Notes under the pieces: generated by a model
The model's input: the letters and a program-made list of their open reading frames with translations, nothing else
The model's database searches: none
Told to the model about the DNA's origin: nothing
In this document: piece by piece, positions 1-11,539 of the stretch
Layout: every line of letters starts with the position of its first letter
Numbering within the stretch: position 1 is the first letter of the stretch
Assembly (NCBI RefSeq): GCF_028858725.1
Contig: NC_084774.1
Span: 9,522,001-9,586,000, forward strand
Length of the DNA stretch: 64,000 nucleotides
Reading direction: 5' to 3'
Source: Colius striatus
Taxonomy: Eukaryota > Chordata > Aves > Coliiformes > Coliidae
Translations under genes and position numbers: made by a program

Positions 1-348
1 CCTGGATCTTAACTGGAGAACTCCCTGAAGCCACCCTGCCCTGCTGCTTCAGGGGGATGGGATGGTGCTTGAGGCTGAATTTTGTGAGCAAGCACCTAAA
101 CAACCAGCTTTGAAACCTTTGTGGAGATGAGTGTCTCTTTACAGGGGTAAGCTCAGAGTAGGGACAGATCCAGGCTGAAACAACCTAAAGGATGGATTCA
201 TTCAAGGAGGAAAGAGCAAAAGCTTCCTCTGGTCCCTTCATCCTTTGGGTAATGGCATTTTTTGAAGAAATACACTTTTCTAGCCTCTTTGGTGACTTCT
301 CAGGGTTTCAATGCCTTTACCCTGCATCACTGTGCCCTGGACCTCTGG

Positions 349-392
349 GTTTAGATGAGTTTTGAAGGTTCCTTCCAACCAAACCACTCTTT
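349..392 (+). mobile_element. Possible CR1 3'-end remnant
   Basis: GATGAGTTTTGAAGGTTCCTTCCAACCAAACCACTCT resembles the CR1 3' tail (gatcttgaaggtcccttccaacccaaaccattct). It is too short and diverged for certainty. Confidence 0.35.
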
Positions 393-1739
393 GGCTGTGT
401 TCAGCTTGTGTGTCCCCCCTGGGCTTTCCACTTCTCAGCTTCCCTAGACAAACATTAAGAGAAAAGGAGTGGAAAAGAGGTGATGGCTCAGGAACAGAAA
501 GTCCCACAAAGAAAATGATCTTCCTTCCACTGGAGTTTGTTTTGAAAGCTGCTGGCTCTGTTGATTGCAGCTTCAGTCCCTGATTATGCAGTAATGGAAG
601 CATCAGGAATCATCAAGCTTCCTTCCTCAATTTGAGTTTGCCCTTCATCCCGTGGTTTGGGGAGAAAATGGTCATTTGAAAGAGGAAAGGAGGAAGAAAA
701 CCCACAAGATTGTTTATCTCCCTGAAAGTCAGTCACAGCTCTTTATTTGCCATTCCCTTTTTTACAACTTGGCCATTTGAAAGATCAATTAGCAACTGCC
801 TACATGAACAACAAAACCCTTCCAAGGGGAACCTTTTCCCTTGGCTGAGAAGTTTGTTGCTGTCCTTGCAGAAAGAGGAAAGGCCAGGTGATTCCTCAGA
901 CCAGGAATTCCCAGGTAAAAAGCTGCCACAGGCCCTCAAGAGGCTTTCAGAGAGGCTGACAGACCCTGTTCAGCAGGTGCTGCATGGGGGTTGAGCAAGA
1001 AATGAGAGGGTTTTTAGGGGGAAAATGCCAGCAGGTTGTTGGGCTGAGGATGGACTGAACTCTCTTTTGATCAGAAGCTTCCAACAGAGGAGAAAAACAT
1101 CTCCTGCAATAATGAGAGCTTCTGGTGATGGAGATGAACTTGCCCATCCTCTCCTTTTCACTGTGCTCATCCTCTGATTGCTGGGATCACCTGGGAGGGG
1201 ACTGAGCAGTTTTACTGCTTTAGGTTTATTGTCTCTGGTGCAAAAGCACTCTCTCTGTTCTGTTCTAATAGGTGTGCCACATCTATACACCCACGAGGTT
1301 TTACAGACCTGAGTGGTGATAAGACTGACCAAAAACTCATAGGGCAGGGGCAAAACAAACTGGAAGCTTCAATTTGAGGGCACTGCAGCTAAGCACAGCC
1401 CAGGGTTTGGGGGGGCATTGGAGCTGCTGAGGGTGACTGTGGCACCTTGGCACCTTGTTTCTGGGGGAAAGGCAAAGCTTGGGCCAGCCTGGGATGTTGC
1501 TGCTGCTCTCCCTGGTGCCCTGGGCAGAGAATGTGGCTGCACCTCTCCCAGGGACTCAGCAGTTTTCTTTTCTCTCTCTCTTTTTCTTCTTCTTTCTAAA
1601 CCCCAATCTGTTTGCACTTCCCCCCCCCATCCCCATCTCCATCCCTTAGGCCTTCTGGGGAAAGAAAGAAACAGCCTCTCTGTTTTTAATCAACCTAATT
1701 AGTGTATCTTTAATACAATTAGAGGGGAATTTTCCCTCT

Positions 1740-1756
1740 CCCCCCCCCCCCTCCCC
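1740..1756 (+). repeat. Poly-C run
   Basis: C12 followed by T and C4; the length may be uncertain in assembly. Confidence 0.9.
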
Positions 1757-1817
1757 ATGTATCAATTAAAGCCCCACAGTTGCAGGGTAAATTTCTAATC
1801 CATTTAGGACTCGCAGC

Positions 1818-1843
1818 CCCCTCCTCCTCCTCCTCCTCCTCCC
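1818..1843 (+). repeat. (CTC)n trinucleotide run
   Basis: Seven CTC units with C-rich flanks. Read on the minus strand it encodes an Arg run in an open frame at 1766-2023, a typical false ORF. Confidence 0.93.
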
Positions 1844-2137
1844 GCCTGGCAGAGTGTTGCTTCCTCCTCCGTTTTCTTTGGGAGTCTGTTCAAACAGCAC
1901 ATTGTAAGGAGTAAATAAATTACTCTCTGCCCCTTTGCCCTCTCCTGCGTGGCAGCAGGCCCCGTTCCAGGCAGCTGCCCTCATTGCAGGGGGGAAGGGG
2001 CTCGCACAAAGCTGGGGCTGCATGCTCCGGGTCAGGGGGGGTCGTGCTGTTCATCCCTCCTTTCTTCTATTCTTCATCCTCTCTTCTGCCTTTTGCTGTC
2101 TTGGGTTTGGTTGGGGTTGTGTTTTTTCCCTTCAGGT

Positions 2138-2256
2138 TTCATAGAATGGGAGGGGTTGGAAGGGATCTTTAGGGATCATCCACTCCAACCCCCCTGCAGA
2201 AGCAGGGTCACCTAGATCGGGTCACATAGGATCGTGGGGAGGTTTGGGCTATCTGG
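2138..2256 (-). mobile_element. CR1 LINE 3' fragment
   Basis: It starts TTCATAGAATGGGAGGGGTTGGAAGGG, the complement of the CR1 3' tail, and continues through CACTCCAACCCCCCTGCAG and ACCTAGATCGGGTCACATAGGA. The body fades after about 2256. The 5' end is truncated, as usual for CR1. Confidence 0.9.
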
Positions 2257-2599
2257 GGGTTACTGGTTGGTTTTGGTGGTATATAAAGGTTTCTAACTGG
2301 AGACCCTTCCCCACAGGGGGTTTTTCCTCCTCTCAGGGCTCTGAGTGAGGTGGTGATCCTGTGTTGTGGCTGGGATCGTGGCTCATGGCCCTAGGATGCT
2401 GTGTAGGGAGTTGGGGGGAGTTCTGTGATTCCCAAGTGAAAAAAGCCTTGGGCTCACTTAAATGTGAAGAGAACAGCTCTGCCTCATGCCAGCATCCTAC
2501 AGACTGAGCAGGCTCAGCACTAGTGGGCTCAATCCTGCCCTACACACCACAGCAGCAGGCTGGGGAGCACGAGGTACCAGCTGCTGAGGCAGCACCTAA

Positions 2600-2693
2600 A
2601 TAGAATCATAGAATGGTAGGGTTGGAAGGGACATGTAGAGATCATCTAGTCCAACCCCCCTGCAGAAGCAGGTTCACCTAGATCAGGTCACAA
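2600..2693 (-). mobile_element. CR1 LINE 3' fragment
   Basis: It begins with two tail units (TAGAATCATAGAATGG), then GGTTGGAAGGGACATGTAGAG and TAGTCCAACCCCCCTGCAG, stopping at GATCAGGTCACA. It carries the same core as the copy at 2138, about 340 bp away, and lies in the same orientation. Confidence 0.93.
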
Positions 2694-4980
2694 AATAGCA
2701 AGAGCATTTGCTTAGAGTTTGGATTTATTTTTCCTGTAGTAAAGGCAGGAGTCTGCTGGATCCCCACAGTCTCACTGAAAGCCACAGAATCAATGCCTGG
2801 GCCAGAGATCTGCTTAATCAGTGCACGTTTGTTTGCAAACTCCTTCAAGGGGTTGAGGCCTCAGGGATGGGACCTCAGGGGGATGGAGGCTGGGAGGGAA
2901 CTGGGAAAGAGGAGGCAAGGCCTGACCTTCTCCTCTTCTTTCTTGCACCCTGGTGTGAGCCATGCTCAGAGGCAGGGAGGGAAGCGCTGGGCTGTGTGCA
3001 GTGCTGACCCTGCACAGTGCCTGGCTGGCAGCCCAGCACAGGGTGATGCCCTGGGAATGCCACTGCAGCTGGCAACTGAGCTCTGCTCCAAAAAGTTCTG
3101 CCAGTGGCTCATTATCAGCAGGGCAAACACAATGAGTAGCTTTGCTGCTGCCTTCTGGAGGTAGGTGGGTGAGACTTCCCCTCTCTGCATCTCTCCCAGC
3201 CTGTCCCATGACTACAAGGTCCTGCCTTTATGGATCACTGAGTCCCTGTGCTGTCTTAATGAACCTGTGTTTAATGCTTGACTTCTCTGTGTCATGTTTA
3301 ATTACAGCAGCTGTAACTTCCTCGTTGGTTGGCTTGAAATAATAGCTAAGTGCTTCTGAGCTTTAGAGCCTTGTTATTCTTCTATAATTAAAGTTTTAAG
3401 GCTGGTGTGAGGCACCTCGATAAAACGGGCAGCCATTTGCCACAAGTACTTATTGCAAGGCTTCAGGTTTCCCAAAGAGGGGAAAGAGGTGCTGTTGTTG
3501 AAAATCTGGCAGCTTTAGGTGGAAGGAAAGGTGGGCCCAGGGTGCAAGAGGTGGCAGCTGTGCTCTGCAGATCAATGGCAGTGATGCATCTTGCCAAGCG
3601 TTTCAGAACTCAACTGTCACCAAGGAGTAGACACAAAAAGGTGCTTTGGGATCTGACACAGAGCTGTAGGGTTTTTTTGCTTAAGGTTGAGATTGCCTCT
3701 TGTCATCTCTGAGTATGTTGCTTTTCCCCACAAAGGGTTGGGAGGATTTGAGGTCCTTCCTCCCCACTCCTGTGCCCTCTGGTTCCATCTGTGTGACCCT
3801 CCTGGGAATGGGAGACAAGAGCGAGATGGGGATGAGCATTGGCCAGAGTGAGTGATTTTAGAAAGCTGAGGTGACTCTGTGCCTCCCTGGGAGATACTGT
3901 GGGTGAGACAGCAGCCAAGTGGCAAAACAAATGGCCTTTTAGGATCTGCCAACTTGGGAGAGAAGGAGGCTTTGAGAGGGGAGAGATTGCCCCATTTATA
4001 CCACATCTGCACTCCCGGCAGAGAGGCCCCAAATGTTCCCTCCTCTCAATCTCTACATTCACTGCCTTTGAAAGAAAAGGGTTGATTCCAACAAAAGTGA
4101 AGGGATTGATGTCTTTTTCTTAACTTTGTGTCTGGGTACCTGTGTTGTCTGGGCAGCTGTGGTGGGAGTCTGTGTGTGGGGATGCACAGCCCAGCTGGAG
4201 CGTTTGGGCTGCCCATGGTGGGGATCAGCCCACAGACACTCCCCAGCTCTGCCCTTGCTCTGCTCAGGGGGTCTGAGTGGGGCTCAGGGATGGCTCCTGT
4301 CCCTGCAGGGATGGTGGCTTCCCAAGAACTGGTGGTGTAGAGCCAGAGCTGCCAACAGAGGCAAGGTGAGGAGAGCTATAACACTTCCATTTTTACTGAA
4401 CTCATGCACTTGTGAAATTCCCTACAGCTGGAGGGTCTCCTTGCCCCAAACTAGGCTGAAAAAGCCCCAGCCTGTGATGGCTGTTGAGCCACTGCTGGGG
4501 TATGGTATCAGCTGTGGGTACATGTGAGACTCAAACCCCAGGGCAACACAGATCCTGTGGTGTGGGACAGAAACCTGGGCCTGGACAAGGCTGGAGGTGT
4601 CGGGGTAGCACTGGGCTCACGGGGCTGGGGCAGCTGGAGACAGGACACTCCATGGGCCACAACACAGCATGGCTTAGGGGCCATCCCCATGTACCTTGGG
4701 AAAGCTGCTCCTTAGAAGAAAAAGGCAGCCTGCTGATCCATCCTTACACTGGCATTAGTTGGAACAGGTTGGGACAAATCACCCTGGTACATCAATTTCT
4801 GCTGTTAACCCTTCCCCTGAAGCATTTTCCACGGGCCACAGTTTGAGGCAAGATCCCAAATCCAACAGAGCTCAGGCTGAGCCCATGGCATAGGACCCAG
4901 TCCTCAGGGTGATGGAGAAGCTCATCTCCTCACAACAGCCCCAGTTTCACCAAGAGGCCTCTTTCCAGCAGGAAGGGGAT
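2694..4980. other. Unique sequence, nothing recognised
   Basis: G/C-leaning, CpG-poor sequence. The overlapping open frames at 2793-3209 and 4126-4846 occupy both strands with no codon signature or domain. No RNA gene or repeat was seen. Confidence 0.5.
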
Positions 4981-4999
4981 GGTGAGGAGTGACACTCTC

Positions 5000-5295
5000 T
5001 GAATTGCAATTGGAAACGTTTACAGCCCAGTCAATCCTAATTCATTATTAGCTGTAATTGTTTCAAAGAAAGTGTCCACTGTTATGTAAAATGCAGTCCC
5101 AGATGCTCCTAATGGTTCAGGCTCTCTGATTGCTGTAATTTGCAAAGCTTTTGCCTTTTTATTCCCCCCCCTCCTTCCCTCTGCAGTTATGATGTGCCTT
5201 TTATGAGCCAGTGAGGAAGAAAGAGAGAAAAGCACGGCCATTAAAGGGAAATAATAATGTTGTACCTGAAAGGCCATTAGTGAGTCTCCTAGGAA
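5000..5295. promoter_or_regulatory. Candidate conserved noncoding element
   Basis: Dense TAAT-family motifs: CCTAATTCATTATTAGC (about 5036-5052), GTAATTG (5054-5060), TTTCAAAG (a TCF/LEF-like match on the minus strand, 5061-5068), then CTGTAATTTGCAAAGC and GGCCATTAAAGGG. Composition differs from the G-rich flanks and no mobile element is recognised. This is the most enhancer-like block left of the CpG cluster. Confidence 0.33.
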
Positions 5296-5461
5296 AGTAT
5301 GCATCTGATCTGTGCCCCATGCTCCCAGTACCCAGAGACTGCCTGGGGATATGGGATGGGGACACAGGGATGGCTCTGCTTGCAGGGAGAAGGGCTACAA
5401 GCCGTGTGTGCAGCCCAAAGTGATGCTGCAGCAAGCCAGGCAGCAGGAGATGTAAATAACA

Positions 5462-5500
5462 AGCCCCAACGATTAATTTTCACAATTAGACACAGGCTGG
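5462..5500. promoter_or_regulatory. Small TAAT-type site cluster
   Basis: ATTAATTTTCACAATTAG at about 5472-5489 gives two homeodomain cores 7-8 bp apart. It lies about 170 bp right of the 5.0-5.3 kb block and may belong to the same element. Confidence 0.22.
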
Positions 5501-6074
5501 GATGGGAAATGAGCTGGGGTGGAGCAGCTTTGGGCTGGCAAAGTGATGGGAGTGATTTTTCTTTCTGGTAAAGGGTGGGGTTGTCTTTCTTTTGACGTGA
5601 AGGAAACGTCCATTTCCCACTTCCAGGCTCTGCTGTTGCCTTGTGGAAAGGCAGAACTGCAGGGATGTCTCACTGGGGTACCCAAGCTGTGTGCTAAGGG
5701 GCATTGCAAAGCTCTGATTGCTGACTGTCTTTTGCTTCCACCTCTGTTTTCAGCTCAGGTGTTTGGTTTAACCTGTCTGGGTTCATCCTGTCCTTAGGAG
5801 CTTCTGAAGTCCTTAATATCAACCTACTTTAAGGAAGGCTTTGCTTGATGAGACAGGTTTGGGTCCTTGCTGTGTACAGAGGAAAGAAGTGAAAGTTGGT
5901 TTGGGTGTTTCCATCACACCCTGCCCAAGCCTGAGCTCCCATGGGCTGAGGCACAACCCTTGGGTTGTGTTTCTCCATGCAGTTGGCCTGGATGAACTGT
6001 GCTAGACCTAAAATTGGCATCAAAGAGGCACATTTGGTGCTTTTTGGGGACCTTTTAGGTGAAAAAGAACAGAG

Positions 6075-6122
6075 TGTTTCAGTTGGAAGGGATCTACAAT
6101 GATCATTTAGTCCAACTGCTTG
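6075..6122 (-). mobile_element. Short CR1 remnant
   Basis: TTTCAGTTGGAAGGGATCTACAATGATCATTTAGTCCAAC matches the CR1 3' core without its tail repeats. It is an old, degraded copy. Confidence 0.7.
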
Positions 6123-6983
6123 AATAATACCCAAACTCATTGTGAAAGAGGTTAGAGGACAGGGAAGCTGAGATGAAGAGCAGTGTCCCCCATGCCTGGC
6201 AGATGCTGTGTCTGTAAATTATCTGGGAGTGAAATACTCCACAGATTGTGCTGGGCTTCCCCTCTTTCCAGAGCCAGGCAAGACAGAGGAGCAAAGGCCA
6301 GGAGGAGCCAGCCAGGGTGGTGAGGAGGGAGGGTGGTGTGAAGGGAGGGCTGCCCTTTCACCTCTGCTCTCCTGTTTCTCCTCCAAAACTCAGCCTTGCT
6401 GCTTCCCACCAGCCACAGCCCTGCCCTGGCCCCCTCCCCAGGACCAGCTCTCCTGAGACAGGCTTTGTCTGGGGAAGATTGAGAGGGCTGAAGGAGCAGA
6501 GCTGCTGCTGTAGCCTTCACCTTCCGAGGAGGGTGGTCCTGCAGGGTCACGGCCGGGGGCACACGGGGCAGCAGGACACGGTATTGTCTGCTCAGGAGCC
6601 TCAGGAGAGGGGAGAAAGGCACATAGCACCCATCCCCACACCTTGCATTTCACAGCCCTTTCTGTTTCTCCCCATTGCCTGGTGTTAGGAACAGAGGGAA
6701 GGATTCTTATTCATATCCTAGAAGCCTAGGAAAGGTTTAATATGGGTTAACTGAGGCTGTGTGCCCAGCTCTGGCAATTAGCAATCTGCATGGGCTTGGA
6801 GGCATCAGGCTCTTGAGCCATTGTTTACTCATTAACAGGAGGTCTCTAATTACTCTCACTTGATGCTATGGAGTTGGCTAACCAAACTCCTACATCCTTC
6901 AAGAGGAAGTTAGGGCTCAGTATTGAGTGAAAATGCTCTTTGCACAGCTGGGACTGTGCTGCTTGGGGCTTTACAGCAATGCT

Positions 6984-7353
6984 GCTGAGAAGAGAAGATT
7001 GAAGGGGGGGTCTTATCAACACTTATAAATACCTTAAAGGGTGGGTATCAGGAGAATGGATGGGGCCAGTCTGTTTTCTGTGGTGGCTAGTGGCAGGACA
7101 AGGGGTAACAGGCACAGGCTGAGACACAAACAGTTCCATTGGAACAGGAGGAGAAAGTCCTTTGGTGCTGAGGTGAGGGAGCCCTGCAGAGCTGCCCAGG
7201 GAGGGTGTGGAGGCTCCTTCTCAGCAGGTTCCCAAACCCACTGGACACATTCCTGTGCTCCCTGAGTGAGGACAACCTGCTTTAGCAGGGCTTGGGCTGG
7301 AGCAGCTCTGCAGGGCTCTTCCCACCCCCCTCACTCTGGGATTCAGGGATCCT
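6984..7353 (+). mobile_element. CR1 LINE fragment, about 370 bp
   Basis: Recognisable CR1 landmarks run in order: TCTTATCAACACTTATAAATACCTTAAAGGG, GTGGCAGGACAAGGGG-like core near 7090, GAGGAGAAAGTCCTTTGG, CTGCCCAGGGAGGGTGTGGAGG, GGACACATTCCTGTGCTCCCTGAG and GGGATTCAGGGATCC at the tail. The minus-strand open frame at 7087-7275 is antisense to it. Confidence 0.93.
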
Positions 7354-8819
7354 ATAATCACCAAAATGATGATTTTGGGGAGTGAAACAATCTGAAGTCC
7401 CTAGAACAGAACTGGAAAACTGCTAACCACCCTGGAGAGCAGGATGGTCTCACAGGAACCAAAGCAGCCTTTCCTGTTTGATGATTTTTCTCCCCCTTCC
7501 TCTGTCTCAATTAACTCTCTTCATTATTTCACCACGGAAATTGTTTGTGCCTTTCACGTAGGAAAGGGAGGAACACTTGCAAATGCCTTTTTGTCTGAAG
7601 GCAGAGGCTGCTTGCTGCTCCTGAACTTCAAGGGATGACTCCCTGTTTCTGCTCCTCTCCCTTTCTCTGCCGAGGCAGAAGGGAGAGTAACTTGAAAGTC
7701 AGTGATTCAGACTGCAATTATAACCTAAAAGCACAAATGAAAGATAAGCTGGCATCCTACTGTTCCCCATTTGCATCTGTGTCACATGGGATGAAGGGAA
7801 AAGTGAAAACTGCTTTTAGAAAGTGTTGAGCCAGAGAATCTCGTCCAGCAGAAAGGAGAAAACAAACAGATCCCCTGAGGCAGAGGCTGTTTGAGCTGCA
7901 AATGACAACTCAGTGTGAAGACAGCACGGGAGAGGCAGCAGGAGCCTTGTCCACAGGTTGGTCACCCTGACATGGGGAAAAAAACCCCATTTTGTGCTGG
8001 TTTTGGTATGTCCTGTGAGCAACATTCACCCCAATGAGGGGGTTTCCCAATATCTGCCATGATTCATGATGCTGGGGAGGGGAGATGGGGGCTGCCTGGG
8101 CTCAGGAGGGCTGCTTGGGGCTGGGAGGCTGCTGTAGTTTGCCCAACCTGACAGATAAACATCTCACATGGCTCCCCAGGGCCAGTGCTTTCCAAAATCA
8201 TCCTGTGGTTTGGGGTGCAATGGCTCATTTCAGCATTGGCAAAGATTTCTAGTGCTCCTGTCTTGGTAGGCTGCAAAAAATCACCTGGCAGGGTGTTTCA
8301 GGTTTCTCTGTTTGCAGAGACAGCTGGGAACTCACTGGGGCCCTGCACACACTTCTGGCTGAAAACAAACAGCTTTTGGAGACAATGGGCTGCTTGGTTT
8401 TTGTTTTTCCCCAGAAAGTGATGGGTTTTTAGCAGGAAAAAGAAATCCAACAAAGCAATTCAAGCAGAAGGCAGGAGGAGGAGGGTTTTAGCTGAGATGC
8501 TGAAGAAAACCAAAGGTGTTGTAGCTGGGACCAGGGGCTGCTTTGTACCTCTCAGGCTGGAGGGAACTCTCAGCTCTAAGGATTTGCTTCCAGCTTGGGA
8601 GCAGATTGTTTGAGAGCCAGGCACTGAGCTGGCCCTGAGGAGCCACAGCAATACAGAAAAAGCTCTAGTTTGGGCTCCCAAACTTGCCTCAGCCCTTCAC
8701 TGCCTCCTGCTTTCCCAGACACCCTCCCTGATGCCTCACTAAAGCAGGATTGAGACCCGCTCAGCCCTTCATACACTCCTGACAGGCCACGGCTGTGGGA
8801 CACACACCATTTGGGGTCT
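7354..8819. other. Unique sequence, nothing recognised
   Basis: Ordinary composition with few CpGs; no mobile element, exon or motif cluster stood out before the CpG islet at 8.8 kb. Confidence 0.5.
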
Positions 8820-9012
8820 TTCCCTAAAATCCTGCGAGGCTTTTCTCGGCGTTTCCCCGTCCCACACCCCGCGGAGCACCCGGCCCGAGGGCTGCGGCCG
8901 GCCCGGGAAGCGGCGCAGCTGTGCCGGGGATGCTCGGAACAAAGTGGCCGTGCCATTTGCATACAGATGCGGAGGAAATCCCGGCTTCGGGGGGGCGGGG
9001 AGAGGAGGGGGA
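8820..9012. promoter_or_regulatory. Isolated CpG islet with SOX-like and octamer motifs
   Basis: CpG density rises abruptly within about 190 bp (CCGCGGAGC, GGCCGGCCCGGG, GAAGCGGCGC) in otherwise CpG-poor DNA. It contains AACAAAG (8938-8944), a perfect octamer ATTTGCAT (8955-8962) and a GGGGGGGCGGGG GC box near 8990-9000. No exon or strong donor is attached. It could be an enhancer islet or an unannotated noncoding-RNA promoter. Confidence 0.4.
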
Positions 9013-11539
9013 AGGGAAGGGGACCACTGCTATAAGCAAAGAGGAAAGGCTGGTCAATGCCCAGTGAGCCAGAGGGATGTAGGACGTTCCTCATGACGCA
9101 GCACCATCCTGCCCTGTCTGTCCCCTGCCACTTGTTCCCTCTCTTCCCTTTTTTTTATCAGCCTCTCCTCATGCTTTTCCCCCTCTGCTCTCTTCCATTG
9201 ATGAAAACATTACCCAGGGTAATGTTTGAAGGTGTTTAGATCCTGCCAACTGGCTTCCCAACTGCTCTGCACTCTCTCACCCAGAGCACAACCCCACCTG
9301 ACTGCACAAACGGTGCAAAACCTTGTCCCCATCCCATGCCAAAGGTGGGAATTCAGCCAAAAGCAGGAGGTTTTGCAGGCCACAGAGAGATGAACAAACC
9401 CTCCATCAACATGAGGGGATAAAACTACAGCCTGTGATGCCCTCAGCCCCACTCATCAGAGGAACTCCAACTGGGGGCTGCTACGCTCCATAAACACTCT
9501 GCTTAATTTAAGCAAAGTTATCCATCAAATCTGCTTGAGTAGCAAATAGATGCAGGGAAGCTGTGAGCAGCTATGGAGGGTCCTTGGGCAGGAGGAGAAG
9601 ATGAATTTGTCAGACCTGCTGTTTGTACAGCTGGATCTCTGGGCGTTTTGCAGTATGGAGAAGGCTGAGGTTGCATCTGAATGAAACACTGAATTCATCA
9701 CCCACTTTTTGCATGTCCTTCCTCAGATGTTGACAGCTCCACGTTGTCTTTGCTGCTGGTCCCCAAACCTTACTGCACAGGAGGCTGGTGATGGAGGATC
9801 TGGCAGAGGAGGGACACATGGCACCGTGGGACAGCACACAGTGACTTCCCAGACCTCGGAGAGGTAAAATACCAGAGCCACACACATTACATCTCAACGA
9901 GGAGCTCAGCAACCCCCTCTCCTACCAACACACAATTAAAGACAACAAAAACCCCCAACACCGTGGAGGTGCTGGGAATAAGGCAGCTTCTTCCCTGTCC
10001 TTGTAGCTCCCCTCAGCAAACATTGTCCAGGGCATCCCAACGCTGACCTCGGCAAATGGCAAATTGAGTCTGTTTATCACGTGGCTTCTGAAGAGGTGCT
10101 TTGGTGCTGAATGGCCTTGGCATACATTAAGTGAATAAACCTCCCCATTGTTTGGCTCCTTCAGCCCCTCTGCTCAGTTGACCCATTCAATAACTGTTTG
10201 TTTGCACAGATTTCCCTGTACAAGTGCAACAAGCTGAACCCTGGATCTGAGCAGATGTGTTTGGAGTAGGCTCTCTCTCTCTCCCTCTCTCTCTCTTTGC
10301 TTCCTTCCCATCAAGGTGTATTGTTGCATCTTTTGAGAGCTCCAGCTCTCACCAGCGTGACTCACTCAGGAGAAATTTCTGTGCTGTTTCCTGGGATCCT
10401 TCAGGGTTTCCAGGCATGATTTTACCTCTTCTGTTGCCATATTTTAAGCCTCAGACTTAACCCAAAACTTCCCACTCCCAGATTTCTTTATGCTTTATCA
10501 CAGTGTATCTGCATATGAGAAAACAAGGAGTGCAATGGGGCTCAGGACAGGTGTGCAACTGGTGTTTGAAGGCAGAATTGAATCCAATGTGGCAGCATCT
10601 CTTTCCTGAGGCTGCTTGGCTCTGGAGAAGGTGCCCTGAAGCCCCCTGGGACTGTGTCTATCATGGACATCCTTTGCCTTGACCTTGCATCCCAGCCCTT
10701 CCTGGCAGCCTGGAGCTCTGCCTGGACTTAAAGGTAAGAAAGCTCCAGTTTGTACTTCTGGGATGTTGGGAGACCAAACTGTTCCTGCAGCTTGAACTTG
10801 TAATTGGCCTGAAGAGAGATGATGTCAAACCTTCTGGTTAAATCCTTGTGCTAAGGCAGATCCCTGCAAGTGCCTTTCTTTCAGGAACCCCATTTTTCAC
10901 ACAGGGGATCTAGAGAATTGACACAAAGACAGCACTTCTCCATTAGTTATCTGATATCCAGAACCCACTGCTTGAGCTCACTTCTGTCCAGAAGTAGCAA
11001 AAGCACTGGATAAATGTCATGAGTTCAGAGTGATCAGGCACAATCTCATCTTAATGCAGAGACCCAATGGCTGGAAGAGTCATGTTAAAACAGACTGCAG
11101 CAGGAAAAGTGAAGGCATGTCCTCATGTGTTTTAAAAACACGTGTAGCTTTGGGTAGGGAATAAAGGCACATCCCTCAAAACAAAGGAACAGGGCTGAAC
11201 TCTGGATTGCACAACGCTGCTGCCTGAAACCAGTCAGCTCGAGGTTAGCCAAAAATACAGCAGGCACGTCCTGCAGGGCTGTGGATGCCAAGACCCAACA
11301 AGCTATTAAAAGTTCTGGAGATTTAAAATCCCCCTCCCTTTTTTCCTCCCCCCATTGATGTATCACATGAATCACAAACACCCTCCAAGGAGCCATTTGT
11401 GCATCTCCCTCCAGACGGAGCTGGCTGGGGGGGGGGGAATCAAGCAAACGCATGCAAATATCACTTCAGGGCAGGCTGAGACTGGATGGGGTGAAAGAGA
11501 AAAGTTAAACATAGAAGCATATTTATTTCTGCATAATTT
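9013..11539. other. Unique sequence with one microsatellite
   Basis: Apart from the CT run at 10271, there is an isolated donor-like AAAG|GTAAGA after about 10732 without a convincing acceptor-frame pair. Nothing else is supported. Confidence 0.45.
10271..10298 (+). repeat. (CT)n microsatellite
   Basis: CT units interrupted once by CC; about 28 bp. Confidence 0.95.

Larger units (their letters stand above)
1680..1930. promoter_or_regulatory. Homeodomain-motif block flanking pyrimidine tracts
   Basis: TAATTAG (1696-1702), CAATTAG (1716-1722) and CAATTAA (1763-1769) fall within 75 bp, interrupted by a C12 run, and are followed by TTCTAATCC, a CTC repeat and GGAGTAAATAAATTAC. Spacing of three TAAT-type sites suggests a developmental enhancer; conservation is untested. 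Confidence 0.28.

Noticed and set aside
10696..10740. Possible mini-exon ending AAAG|GTAAGA
   Set aside because: The acceptor is weak and the 37-bp segment has no phase partner.
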